From Evernia prunastri (lineage: Eukaryota > Ascomycota > Lecanoromycetes > Lecanorales > Parmeliaceae), in assembly GCA_003184365.1 (NCBI GenBank), contig NKYR01000026.1:62001-126000 (forward strand): 64,000 bases of DNA. Direction: 5' to 3'. Shown here piece after piece: positions 1 through 9,541 of the stretch; the stretch's first letter is position 1; every line of letters begins with the position of its first letter. The position numbers and the translations under genes are program-made. The notes below the pieces were generated by a model that searched no databases, was not told the origin of the DNA, and worked only from the letters and a program-made list of their open reading frames with translations.

Positions 1-281
1 ACAGCGAAGGTGCCGGCGAATCGGGGCTCTTGGGCGGATAATATTCGCCGTTTGTAGTATATGGCGATGTCTTGGCTTTTCACTGCTGTCCAGAAAGTCT
101 GGAGGTGGCCGTTGAAGAGCAGAGGATTGAGCCGACAGATTGGGGTCGATTGTTTGCAGAGATCTAGGAGGTTCATGGACTGCTCTTCTGTACTGGTAGT
201 TCTAACCGGCAAGGAGACAGGGGACTCGTGGTGATGGAAGGAAGTTTTGGCATAGCCAAACAGACGCCAGAAGTCCATCAT
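1..281 (-). CDS. Eht1/YheT-type alpha/beta hydrolase, N-terminal part (cut by window edge)
   Basis: The reverse strand is open from the edge to ATG codons at 281 and 278, with an in-frame stop upstream at 372-374 and no other ATG between, so the start is well defined. The 93 visible codons include LNPLLFNGHLQTFW, YYKRRIL and PRFAGTFAV. I recognise these as the N-terminal block of the yeast Eht1/Eeb1 and bacterial YheT hydrolases, which make or cleave medium-chain fatty-acid esters. The catalytic Ser-Asp-His residues would lie outside the window. The gene is divergent from the cohesin loader at 535, with 253 bp between the two starts. The family call is fairly sure; the substrate is inference. 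Confidence 0.75.
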   Translation of the reverse strand, partial: MMDFWRLFGYAKTSFHHHESPVSLPVRTTSTEEQSMNLLDLCKQSTPICRLNPLLFNGHLQTFWTAVKSQDIAIYYKRRILSAQEPRFAGTFA

Positions 282-534
282 TGGTGATTGAGGAATGCGA
301 TCATTTCCAAGATCTACTAATGTAGCACCAGATCGATCGTCATCGTGGGGGAGGCGGCAGGTCAGGCGCGCTTAGCGCGAGTTACCGCAGAGAAGGCATC
401 ACATGTTCAGTAAAGCAGGGTGGATTGAAAGAGCCTCCGCAATTATACCGGTGAAGCGGACACAAAGGCTCGTTGAGATGATGGAAGCTCGGGGGTAATC
501 GCCGTAGCTTCAACAGGAGAATGTAGCAGGGACC

Positions 535-2868
535 ATGGCATATCAATTTCAAGATTCATACCCATCCTCGAACGCGCGGTATGGTGCCCAGTACCCTCCT
601 CAACAGTCTCCCAGGACCACAGCAAACGGTTATGGTCCTCACAATACAAACGCGTACCAAGCGAGTGAGACCATCACGGCCTTGGGTGGTGCACTTCAGC
701 ACAGACAACCGACCCCTCAATCGCAGACACAACAGCGAGCTTATGCCGTAGCGATACCGGCACCTTCAGCTTCCGCCCCTCTACCTGCGGTCAATGAAAG
801 TAATGCGTATTCACGTGGTCACAACATGCCGCCGCCTTCGTATCAGACTCCTCCACTCGATTATCAGCTGCTCTTGCTTTCTCTAGCCGAGGAATACTTT
901 GCTGCAGCGCATGGCTATGGCTCGATGGCAGACATAGGTCGTCGAGAAATTGAGCTGCAATCCTACTACAAGTTGATTGCAACCGGTTTGGGATGTCTCG
1001 AGGCTGTCTTAAAGCATTTCAAAATGCAGCCCGAGACAGAAACCATGGTCAGACTGCGGTATGCGACTATGCTTTTCGAGGAGACAGAAAATACCATGGA
1101 AGCGGAGGAAACTCTAGACAGAGGAATTATACTTTGTGGTCTCCATCATTTCGCTGACCTTCAATACAACATGCAGCATCTGCGTGCTCGGATGCTGTTT
1201 TCGAAGACCCCCCGAGCGGCTTTTAAGTTCCTCGACGGAGTCATAAACGATGCTGAGGCCTATCAACATATTGCATGGGTCTACGCCTTCCGTTTTCTCA
1301 AGATCTCCATGCATCTTGAGCTCTCATCTCATCAGGACCTGATCGCAGCCCTCAATCTGTTCAAAAGCATCATATCTATTTCCAGTAATTATGGGGACAA
1401 GTCTATTCTTGCGATCAGTACGACTCTTGAGGCTTTGACGTGTCTAAGGGTATCTAGTAGTGCTGAGTATATCGAAGAAGCGCAGCGAGCGTTGGCCGCC
1501 GTAAGAAGTTTGCAGCTGGACCCTGCGATAGGCGAGTTACATCAGTTGACAGTGTTAATGGCTTTTGTGGATCTATGCTGCCAACTGCAACAATTTGAAC
1601 CTCATCAAGCCATGTCAAAAATGCAAATAATGCAGAATGCGCTGAAGACCGTGGATACAAGTCAATCGTGGACTAACGACGGATCTTTTGCTATCCCCTT
1701 ACCAAACGCGAGAATGCCGACTTGTAAGAGCCACATTGGAGTTGTTCGGAGAAGAAACGACCATTCGATCGCCTTGATGTTCAATTGGATGCCAAAGGGG
1801 GATATTTACAACGTTGGGTACTTACTAGGCGGTGCTTCGATGACCAGTCGCAATACGGTAGATGGTCAAAAGTCGGAGCACATGCTCGAAGAAGGTATCA
1901 AAAGAATAGAATGTGAGTCAGTAATGATAATTCGATCTTTCAATCGTCCTGATAGTTTTCAAGGGGCACAACAAGAGAATAGCCAAGTACCCAAGTCTAT
2001 CACGCTCGCGTCCTCTCAGCGAACATGGCGGGAACACATGGCTTGCTATACGCGACTCTATCTCGCGTTCACGTTATGTGCTCGAACGTCGTGGACGGCC
2101 GCCAAAGAGCAGCAGACTAAGATCGAGGCCGGCGTCAGATCGATGGTCTCTCCTCCGGAGTCTCTATTTCTCCTCACAGTATATCTCCAGGCCGTCATCT
2201 ATCAAGGAACCGGCAATCTTGAAGAAGCCCTTTCGTTGTACCAGAGCTCCATCTTATCTCTTCCAGCTCCTCCTGAGCGACGGTCACGCTCCCAGATATC
2301 CCTCGATGTTTCTATACTCTCCACACTCAATACGGTATTAATTATCCGCTCGCCTTTCCATCCCCAGAATCATCTAGTCCCTTCGCTTGTATCAAATCTC
2401 GAGCTTCTCTGCCTACAGAACCAAAATCACCAAATTTGTTCCGCCTACCATCTCGTCGCTGCAACCACAACATCAGACACCATTCTTCTCACCAAGCAAT
2501 ATCTTCAATCCGCCCTTCAAGCCTCTAAGCAGACTGACAATAAACACCTTATGTGTATGGTTCTCAACTTCATGTCCTGGAAATTCTTCCGTGGTGTTGT
2601 GGGCGACCAGGCGGAGAGGAGCGCCCGAGCTAGCCAGAGTCTGGCTCAACAGTGTATGAATGGGCTGTGGATGAGTGTTAGTGCTGGGCTGTTGGCTGAT
2701 ACGCTTGAGGTGGCGGGGAGGCATGAGGAGGCGGAGAAGGCGAGGCAGAATGGGATAAAATCATCGGGTAGCCTGCCACGGGCGTTGCAGGAAGCCCTGA
2801 ACGGGAATCTTGATGGGCAGGATATGCCCATGGCGGAAGAAGAAGAGAAGAACACCTACTATGGCTGA
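535..2868 (+). CDS. MAU2: Cohesin loading factor Mau2/Scc4
   Basis: The ORF encodes 777 residues read without interruption. After a Q/P-rich disordered head of about 100 residues comes an all-helical TPR-like body starting near PPLDYQLLLLSLAEEYFAAA. This matches the Scc4/Mau2/Ssl3 family, which binds the N terminus of Scc2/Nipbl and helps load cohesin onto chromatin in the nucleus. A 51-nt stretch at 1913-1963 has a GTGAGT donor and an AG acceptor, keeps the frame and interrupts the conserved region after GIKRIE. It is probably an intron, giving about 760 residues. The last 20 residues are acidic. The neighbour downstream is CENP-A, convergent. Confidence 0.85.
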   Translation: MAYQFQDSYPSSNARYGAQYPPQQSPRTTANGYGPHNTNAYQASETITALGGALQHRQPTPQSQTQQRAYAVAIPAPSASAPLPAVNESNAYSRGHNMPPPSYQTPPLDYQLLLLSLAEEYFAAAHGYGSMADIGRREIELQSYYKLIATGLGCLEAVLKHFKMQPETETMVRLRYATMLFEETENTMEAEETLDRGIILCGLHHFADLQYNMQHLRARMLFSKTPRAAFKFLDGVINDAEAYQHIAWVYAFRFLKISMHLELSSHQDLIAALNLFKSIISISSNYGDKSILAISTTLEALTCLRVSSSAEYIEEAQRALAAVRSLQLDPAIGELHQLTVLMAFVDLCCQLQQFEPHQAMSKMQIMQNALKTVDTSQSWTNDGSFAIPLPNARMPTCKSHIGVVRRRNDHSIALMFNWMPKGDIYNVGYLLGGASMTSRNTVDGQKSEHMLEEGIKRIECESVMIIRSFNRPDSFQGAQQENSQVPKSITLASSQRTWREHMACYTRLYLAFTLCARTSWTAAKEQQTKIEAGVRSMVSPPESLFLLTVYLQAVIYQGTGNLEEALSLYQSSILSLPAPPERRSRSQISLDVSILSTLNTVLIIRSPFHPQNHLVPSLVSNLELLCLQNQNHQICSAYHLVAATTTSDTILLTKQYLQSALQASKQTDNKHLMCMVLNFMSWKFFRGVVGDQAERSARASQSLAQQCMNGLWMSVSAGLLADTLEVAGRHEEAEKARQNGIKSSGSLPRALQEALNGNLDGQDMPMAEEEEKNTYYG

Positions 2869-3477
2869 AACGGATATTACCATGACTAAAGCAGCGAGCT
2901 TGTGGGTGGCTATGTTTGTCGTGTTTCGATTCATTGGGAGCCTGGACCATATTGTTCTTGGTGCTAGGAATATATTTGCATTGGTGGCTCTCTATCCCAG
3001 ACACTTATCTGGCTATAAAGGCTTCTGCCTCGGTTTAGATGGGCTACAAAGGTATTCCATTGACGTGTATTATACGCAAAACAACGGCTCTTAGGTGAGT
3101 CAATTTTCGAGTTGTCGAATTACATTCCTCCCTGAACCTGGTAAACAACAGCAGTTTGGTATACATTGCTTTTGAGAGCTTTAAGAAAGACAACCGACGG
3201 ATGCTTTGGCGGCAAGGTAACGCCTATTCATCCTTTGATAAGAGAAGCCGGTATCCCTGCTGCATCAAATCCGACATCGCAACGTGCTGCCACCTTCTAG
3301 TTACCTCGCCGATGCCGCGGGTGAAGTTAGTGTTTTGCACGAAATGACAACAGCAATCAACACTTCTTCGCTTCTCTTATCTCCACGTACAGATAGCACA
3401 AAAGCAAAAGCCAGCCCTCGTCCCGTCAGACGTCTCCACCCTGAAGACCTATTGTTTATCGAATTTTCCCGACCCGA
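2869..3477. other. Convergent intergenic region, Mau2 / CENP-A
   Basis: This holds the 3' ends of the two flanking genes. Short ORFs on the plus strand here have no recognisable content, and one of them overlaps the antisense of CENP-A. I see no gene. Confidence 0.5.
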
Positions 3478-4120
3478 CTATCCCAGACCTCCCCACGCAC
3501 CTCTAATCCGTCTCGCCAGCTGGATATCCTTTTGCATTATTGTGACGCGTTTGGCGTGGATGGCGCAAAGGTTGGTGTCTTCGAACAAGTGTACCATGAA
3601 TGCTTCAGCGGCTTCTTGAAGAGCTTGTATGGCTTGACTTTGCCAGCGCAGGGATTCGCCGTCGACGGGAAGGAGGGAGAGACCAATTTCGCGGACCTGT
3701 GTCTGTGTTAATGGGGAGGTTACATAGGGTCATCGTGCGAGAACCTTACGAGGCGGGAGAATGGGAGTTTCAAAAGTAGGAGGTCGGTTGAGCGCTGGTA
3801 GCGGCGTATTTCTCGGAGAGCAACCGTGCCGGGTTTGTAGCGGCGAGCCTTGCGGGTTGCGTCTTCGTCTGCAGAATGGTGTGTCAGCGCAAGCGTTTCG
3901 AAAATCAGCTCGCTGAGGCGTAATGATCAACCCCGCTTTAATTCTGGTTAGGAGAAAACCAACCTTGCGCCGCTCCGCTCTTTCGCTTGGACGCTTTCGG
4001 GGTTCCTATGCTCTTTCGCGAAGTCTTCCCACCTGTGAGGGGACCCGTTCCTTTCTTCTTGAGCCCGATGGGAACGGCGCCCGTGGTGCGTTTGGCAGTC
4101 TGTTGCTTTTGGCCTGCCAT
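3478..4120 (-). CDS. CENPA: Centromeric histone H3 variant CENP-A (CenH3)
   Basis: There are three exons: 4120-3964, 3868-3750 and 3696-3478. The introns are 95 nt (GTTGGT...CAG) and 53 nt (GTAAGG...CAG), and the phases close exactly to give 164 residues. The N tail of about 60 residues is basic and unlike the H3 tail apart from a distant QTAR-like start. The histone fold is clear: YKPGTVALREIRRYQRSTDL, then LPFSRLVREIG, then RWQSQAIQALQEAAEAF and HLFEDTNLCAIHAKRVTIM. It differs from H3 by a changed loop 1 (LLPVDGESLRW) and the ending WGGLG, both typical of fungal CENP-A. The protein replaces H3 in centromeric nucleosomes and founds the kinetochore. The CENP-I gene lies 5.4 kb away. Confidence 0.93.
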
Positions 4121-4774
4121 TGCGCCTGAGGATTTTCGAGGTATTAGATCTAACCAAGGTCTTATAATACTATCGAGTTATAAGTAGCCGATTCAATGTT
4201 GCAATGCGCCGGTATTCGAGTAAGGAGCTCGCGCGCTCGATGCGGCCCGTGTTCGTGGTACGGGTACTTGCGAGATTCCGTCGCTTTGCGCGCTGATGTT
4301 ACTGAGGAAAATTTTGCATACACTGTCTGACCGACGACATTTGTTTCTCTTTTTATTCGTAGTGAAATGACAGCGCAAACGAGTAAGAGATGCAAGGAGG
4401 GAATAAAGAATGTTCAAATACCAGCCTCACCAGCCATCGTGTTTATCGCGTTGGCGTTGTTGACATACTTTAGAAGTAGTCCGCATATTGCGCTAGCTGC
4501 CATGGGAATGGCGGGGCAAAGTTTCGGCTGAACTCCGGCTCCGGGCCTTTGTGTGCAGAGGTGAGAAGGCTCAAAGCCAACAACGGAAAGCTGATACAAA
4601 CTTGATGCCACCTTGCTGTTGTACGATACTTACTGTTTGCCACACTTGATCACCGCCTTTCTTATAAATGCAATATTCATGATGAGATTCTCTTGACTGG
4701 TGGACTCATCTCTTTTCACATATTTCTCTCTCTGTTCGTAGCCACACCTCCAGTCTACTCACAACGCCACAATC
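4121..4774. other. Divergent intergenic region, CENP-A / Derlin
   Basis: This region lies between two divergent starts, so it should hold both promoters. The overlapping short ORFs of 65-77 codons on the minus strand show no recognisable motif. I saw no RNA gene. Confidence 0.5.
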
Positions 4775-5633
4775 ATGGACATGGACAATATGCTTGGTGG
4801 GGCCGGGGGAGGAGGAGGAGCGATTGGACAATTCCCCCTGGAGCAATGGTTCTATGAGATGCCCGCCTGTACGCGGTACTGGACTACAGCTACCATAATC
4901 ACATCCGTCCTCGTTCAATGTCATGTCATTACGCCATTCCAACTCTTCTACAGCTTCAGGGCTGTATTTGTGAAGAACCAGGTAAGACACTTGGTAGCCT
5001 ATGCTACGCCCACGAAACTGAATGTTCCAAAGTACTGGCGACTAATAACCACCTTCCTCTACTTCGGCCCCCTCTCCCTCGACCTCCTCTTCCACGTCTT
5101 TTTCCTCCAGCGCTACTCCCGCCTCCTCGAAGAATCATCGGGTCGCTCACCCGCTCAGTTCTCATGGCTGCTTCTCTACGCTACCACCCTCTTGCTAGCC
5201 CTCTCTCCCATGCTCAGCATACCTTTCCTGGGATCCGCGTTATCGAGTTCATTGGTGTACATATGGAGCAGGAGGAATCCGGAGACGAGATTGAGCTTTC
5301 TCGGGTTGCTGGTATTTACGGCGCCGTATCTGCCTTGGGTTCTGATGGCATTCAGCTTGGTGTTGCATGGGACGGTGCCGAAAGATGAAATCTGCGGGGT
5401 TATCGTTGGGCACAGTGCGTATCCGCTAGGTTTGGATGAACGAGATCCCTGCTGACTTTCCCGTCTTAGTTTGGTACTTTTTCAGTGACGTCTATCCCTC
5501 CTTGCATGGCGGCCAACGGCCCCTCGACCCGCCGCAATTCTGGAGGAATCTGTTCGAGAGACCGCCAGCTGACACGGGAGCTGTACCGATTAATAATGAG
5601 ATTGCCGCAGCCGCAGCGCCGGAAGTACGGTGA
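4775..5633 (+). CDS. Derlin (Der1/Dfm1-type ERAD protein)
   Basis: There are three exons: 4775-4981, 5033-5414 and 5470-5633. The introns are 51 and 55 nt, and the product is 250 residues. The first intron keeps the frame and has no stop, so a naive ORF reads through it. The protein has the Derlin rhomboid-like fold signals: an N-terminal acidic/Gly head, then IPVTRYW-like MPACTRYWTTATI, the WR motif in YWRLITTFLYFGP, QRYSRLLEE, and several membrane segments. Derlins sit in the ER membrane and help pull misfolded proteins out for proteasomal degradation. The C-terminal tail after NLFERPP is short, with no obvious SHP box. Whether it is the Der1 or the Dfm1 type is not settled. Confidence 0.88.
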
Positions 5634-5950
5634 ACATACATACTTATGGGACCATGTTTATTACGATATGGGTCGCGGGAATTGGCATGGAGCTTTTTGA
5701 GGCGTTCGGCACGCGGCCTCGAAGCCTGCGTCGGGCACAGGAGCGGGGAATTTTGTATCAGCAAAGTGGATCTGCATCTACGTAAATAAGCGGACGCGGG
5801 TGGTCGGCCATTGAAATGTATCTCGAAACATTTTGTATTCTACATGCACGTTGAGAACGGCTCTCTGAGTTTCGAATGTCATTAGTCTATCATGCACATT
5901 GGTATCACGGCGTCTTCCCCATCCCGCCTCCGTAGATGCCATTCCTCCTC
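5634..5950. other. Convergent intergenic region, Derlin / Fes1
   Basis: This is 3' flanking sequence of two convergent genes. I see nothing else in it. Confidence 0.5.
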
Positions 5951-6604
5951 TCAAGCGGCCTTCCGAGCCGAATGCTCCCTCAGTTGCTCAATGACTCGAT
6001 CCACAGCCTCCATATCCCCAGCATCGATCGCGCCCTCGGGCGCTATCCCCTTGGGCAAGATCTTCAACGCCGCATCCAGGCCTGGCTGGAAATTTCTAAT
6101 CTCGCTCGACAAGGCATAGATGGCCTTTCTCCTGACGGGCTCATTGGGATCTTCGGTCGAGAGCCGGGTGAGGACTGACATCGCATCCACGGCCAAGAGT
6201 CTCTGTTGGGCTTTGACATTGTTCTGCACGGCGGTGCCCACACACCACGCCGCGTATCTCCTCAACTCCGCTTCGTCGCTCTTCAACAGCTGGACCAGCG
6301 GCGCCCACAAACCCAGGACCTCCATGTTGTTCGCATTGTCGAGGTTTTCGATTAGTTGCTCGAAGTTGTCCATGGCGACGAGCTTGTTCTCGAGCGTGAT
6401 GTGCGGTGATAGTACGGCGGCCATGGATTCTTTCATCAAGTCGGCATCGGAGGGGCCTCCGAAGAGGGAGTTGAGGGCTTCGGCGTTGATGGGGCGGCCT
6501 GACGGACGCTCCGCTTTGGGGTCGGAGGAGGACGTTGGGTCGGCGGAAGGGTTTTCGGAGTTTTCGATGCTCCATTTCAGGAGCTGGTTCATGCCTGGGT
6601 CCAT
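5951..6604 (-). CDS. FES1: Hsp70 nucleotide exchange factor Fes1
   Basis: This single exon encodes 217 residues. I chose the ATG at 6604 because Fes1 proteins begin with MDPxMNxLLKWSIENS, and the sequence here is MDPGMNQLLKWSIENS. The ORF itself extends 13 codons further upstream. The armadillo-like helices follow (LENKLVAMDNFEQLIENLDN, LRRYAAWCVGTAVQNN, PVRRKAIYALSSEIRNF). Fes1 is the cytosolic HspBP1-type factor that releases ADP from Hsp70 and helps degrade misfolded proteins. The gene is followed by a convergent Derlin, which also acts in protein quality control, though eukaryotic neighbours need not be functionally linked. Confidence 0.92.
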   Translation of the reverse strand: MDPGMNQLLKWSIENSENPSADPTSSSDPKAERPSGRPINAEALNSLFGGPSDADLMKESMAAVLSPHITLENKLVAMDNFEQLIENLDNANNMEVLGLWAPLVQLLKSDEAELRRYAAWCVGTAVQNNVKAQQRLLAVDAMSVLTRLSTEDPNEPVRRKAIYALSSEIRNFQPGLDAALKILPKGIAPEGAIDAGDMEAVDRVIEQLREHSARKAA

Positions 6605-7674
6605 GATGAAGTGTAGAGGGGACAAGAACGAAGGCAGATACAATCTTATTTCGCAAAAATGTATAAAGGAAAGTACTATTGTAAAGCTCTTTTATGAATT
6701 AGTCGGGAGAAAAGAGGTCAACACGAGAATGAGGCGATACGGTTTTGAGCATCAGACCGTCAATTTCGAGGTTCATGTCCTATTTATTATAGTACTATTG
6801 GTCGTTGACGTTATTATCATGCTCACATTAATTGTTGACTCAATGACAGGCTGGTGGACTTTCGCTGACGGTTCGCGTATGCACTGGAAGCTTCTTCCAA
6901 CTTCGAGCAACTTCTGCAACCAACATGCAAGCTCTCCTACCCCTGTAAGACCTCATAAACAATCCTTGGAGACTGTTCCCAAGCATCCCAAGCATTGAGA
7001 AGTCATCCTAGGGTACCTAACCAGGCAACAATTCTGGAGATTCGAAATCCTCATTTCCCCCGCCCCTGCGGCTGAAGATTAGCGACATTCCACCCCCGCC
7101 ATCTATTTTTGTTCGACGTTTCAAGCTCAACTTCAATTGAAGTGATTTAGGTAGGCTGTCTTCTACACTCAGATTCAAAAGCCGTTCCAGGTTCGCCAGG
7201 CAACCCCAGTAAGAGTCGTGTCTTTCACAATTGTACGCGCGTAATGATGCTTTCGCCCAATGAGAACAGTACAAATTCTGCTGCCTGGTGAACAGTTTTG
7301 AGATTGCGTAGCCAAACCGTGCTGCTAGCAGCCCGAGTGATGAATATAGAGTAGGACAACTGGTGAAATCCCAGCAATCAGCATTCCCAGCCATACTCCA
7401 TACTTTAGATGTGTAGATAGGACTAGGAAAAAGGCAACGAGCGGCAAAGAGCCGACTAAAATTTTTAGTAGCGTCGCTTGGCACTCCCTCCCACAGAAGA
7501 CCCAACATCAACGGCTGCTCCTTCTCTTCGCTGTCAACATCAAATACGACCGACAGCTTCCTCCTTGACCTTCTCTCAGATTCACATCTCCCAGTTCCCT
7601 TGCAGCACAATCTGCAGATATCGGGAATATCGCATTCCGCACTTTAAAGCTATCCTTCACCACTGCCCGCCGTC
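6605..7674. other. Divergent intergenic region, Fes1 / actin promoter
   Basis: This 1.07-kb region lies between two divergent starts. The 197-codon minus ORF at 7017-7610 and the plus ORF over 6120-6998 look like shadows: they have no domain, and the second is antisense to Fes1. Confidence 0.55.
7535..7640 (+). promoter_or_regulatory. Pyrimidine-rich leader just before actin
   Basis: A CT-rich plus strand stretch (repeated CTTC/TCTC blocks) lies 35-140 bp before the actin start. Such tracts are common in strong fungal promoters near transcription start sites. The function here is inferred from position and composition only. Confidence 0.35.
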
Positions 7675-9247
7675 ATGGAAGGTAAGCTGAATTTTGATCT
7701 TGTTCCTACACCTTTTTGCACCGAGCATAGGGGGTCTTGAGTACCAACGGCGACCCTTGAAAGACTGAGAACCTTTGCTAACGAGCTCTTTTCCATCAAT
7801 ATAGAAGAAGTTGCAGCCCTCGTCATCGACAATGGGTATGTGTCCCCGCGATGTCAAGGCCACAATCCGGGTCCCAAAGCCGATTTAAAGAGCATTTTTC
7901 CAACTGCCATCATTGGGGCGTCAATATCTACGTTCATGGCTGATCTCCTTTAGCTCAGGAATGTGCAAGGCCGGTTTCGCCGGTGACGATGCTCCTAGAG
8001 CTGTATTTCGTGAGTCGCATCCACGCATCTTGGCTGTAATCGAGCTGCTACTATTGGAGCTACAGCCCGCTGATACTTTTTGTAGCGTCCATTGTCGGCA
8101 GACCTCGTCATCATGGGTATGGCCTCAATTCACCGCCTTAGGTCTTTGGATTTAGCGCTTGCTTGGGACATCAAGGCTGACCTACGCTCAGTATCATGAT
8201 TGGTATGGGTCAAAAAGACTCCTACGTCGGCGATGAGGCACAATCAAAGCGTGGTATCCTGACTCTGAGGTACCCTATCGAGCACGGTGTTGTCACCAAC
8301 TGGGATGACATGGAGAAGATCTGGCATCACACCTTCTACAATGAGCTGCGTGTTGCGCCCGAGGAGCACCCAGTGCTACTCACCGAAGCGCCAATCAATC
8401 CAAAATCAAACCGGGAGAAGATGACACAAATTGTTTTCGAAACCTTCAATGCCCCCGCTTTCTATGTCTCCATCCAGGCAGTGCTCTCACTCTACGCTTC
8501 TGGGCGTACTACTGGTATCGTTCTCGACTCCGGGGATGGTGTTACTCACGTTGTCCCCATCTACGAGGGTTTCGCTCTTCCCCACGCTATCTCGCGTATC
8601 GATATGGCTGGTCGTGATCTTACCGACTACTTGATGAAGATTCTGGCCGAGCGTGGATACCCATTCTCGACCACTGCAGAGCGTGAAATCGTTCGTGATA
8701 TGAAGGAGAAGCTTTGCTACGTTGCCCTTGACTTCGAGCAAGAAATCCAGACCGCCAGCCAGAGCTCCAGCTTGGAGAAGTCTTATGAGCTACCCGATGG
8801 TCAGGTCATCACCATTGGTAACGAGCGTTTCCGAGCTCCCGAGGCCCTCTTCCAACCAAGTGTTTTGGGTCTCGAGAGTGGAGGTATCCACGTGACTACC
8901 TTCAACTCTATCATGAAGTGCGATGTCGATGTCCGAAAGGACCTTTACGGCAACATCGTCATGGTATGTTTCATATGGTGCCGCTCGTTTTGAGGACCAT
9001 AGCTAATGTGAATTAGTCGGGTGGAACGACCATGTACCCTGGTATCTCGGATCGCATGCAGAAAGAAATCACCGCTCTTGCCCCATCATCGATGAAGGTC
9101 AAGATTATTGCACCTCCTGAGCGTAAATACTCTGTATGGATTGGTGGTTCTATCTTGGCTTCCCTGTCCACCTTCCAGCAAATGTGGATCTCCAAGCAAG
9201 AGTACGACGAGAGCGGACCATCCATCGTCCACCGCAAGTGCTTCTAA
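7675..9247 (+). CDS. ACT1: Actin
   Basis: There are six exons: 7675-7681, 7805-7835, 7954-8009, 8086-8116, 8192-8963 and 9017-9247. Splicing gives exactly 375 residues, the canonical actin length. The first exon is only 7 nt (ATG GAA G) and the next three are 31-56 nt, so ordinary ORF calling sees only the large exon. The sequence is near-invariant actin: [20 protein letters not shown], the nucleotide loop [15 protein letters not shown], and the C terminus SIVHRKCF. Actin forms microfilaments for polarised hyphal growth, endocytosis and cytokinesis. Closely packed 5' introns are usual for fungal actin genes and often raise expression. Confidence 0.98.
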
Positions 9248-9541
9248 GGTACGCTAGTGTTTACGGTCGTACATACACGATCGCAGTGCTTACGATCACT
9301 AGCAACTGCAAGGTCGAAATGCATGTGTTGAGAGCGTGTTGTTGTCCTGCAAGTCAGGAACAAGATTATGTTACCACGAGCTTTAGATGCTATCATGAGC
9401 AGATCGTGGATTAGGAGCATGGAGGAAGTGGTGGCAATTTTCTTACACTTCAAGGACGACCGCTGTAGCAATTAGGCCAAGATGCTTGCACGTTTTCATT
9501 AGATTGCTCGGCGAAAAAGAGAAGACAAAACTTTGTTCAAT

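Noticed and set aside
6120..6998. 292-codon plus-strand ORF
   Set aside because: It is antisense to Fes1 for most of its length and has no protein-like motif.
7017..7610. 197-codon minus-strand ORF upstream of actin
   Set aside because: No domain, no splice logic, and it covers the actin promoter and leader.
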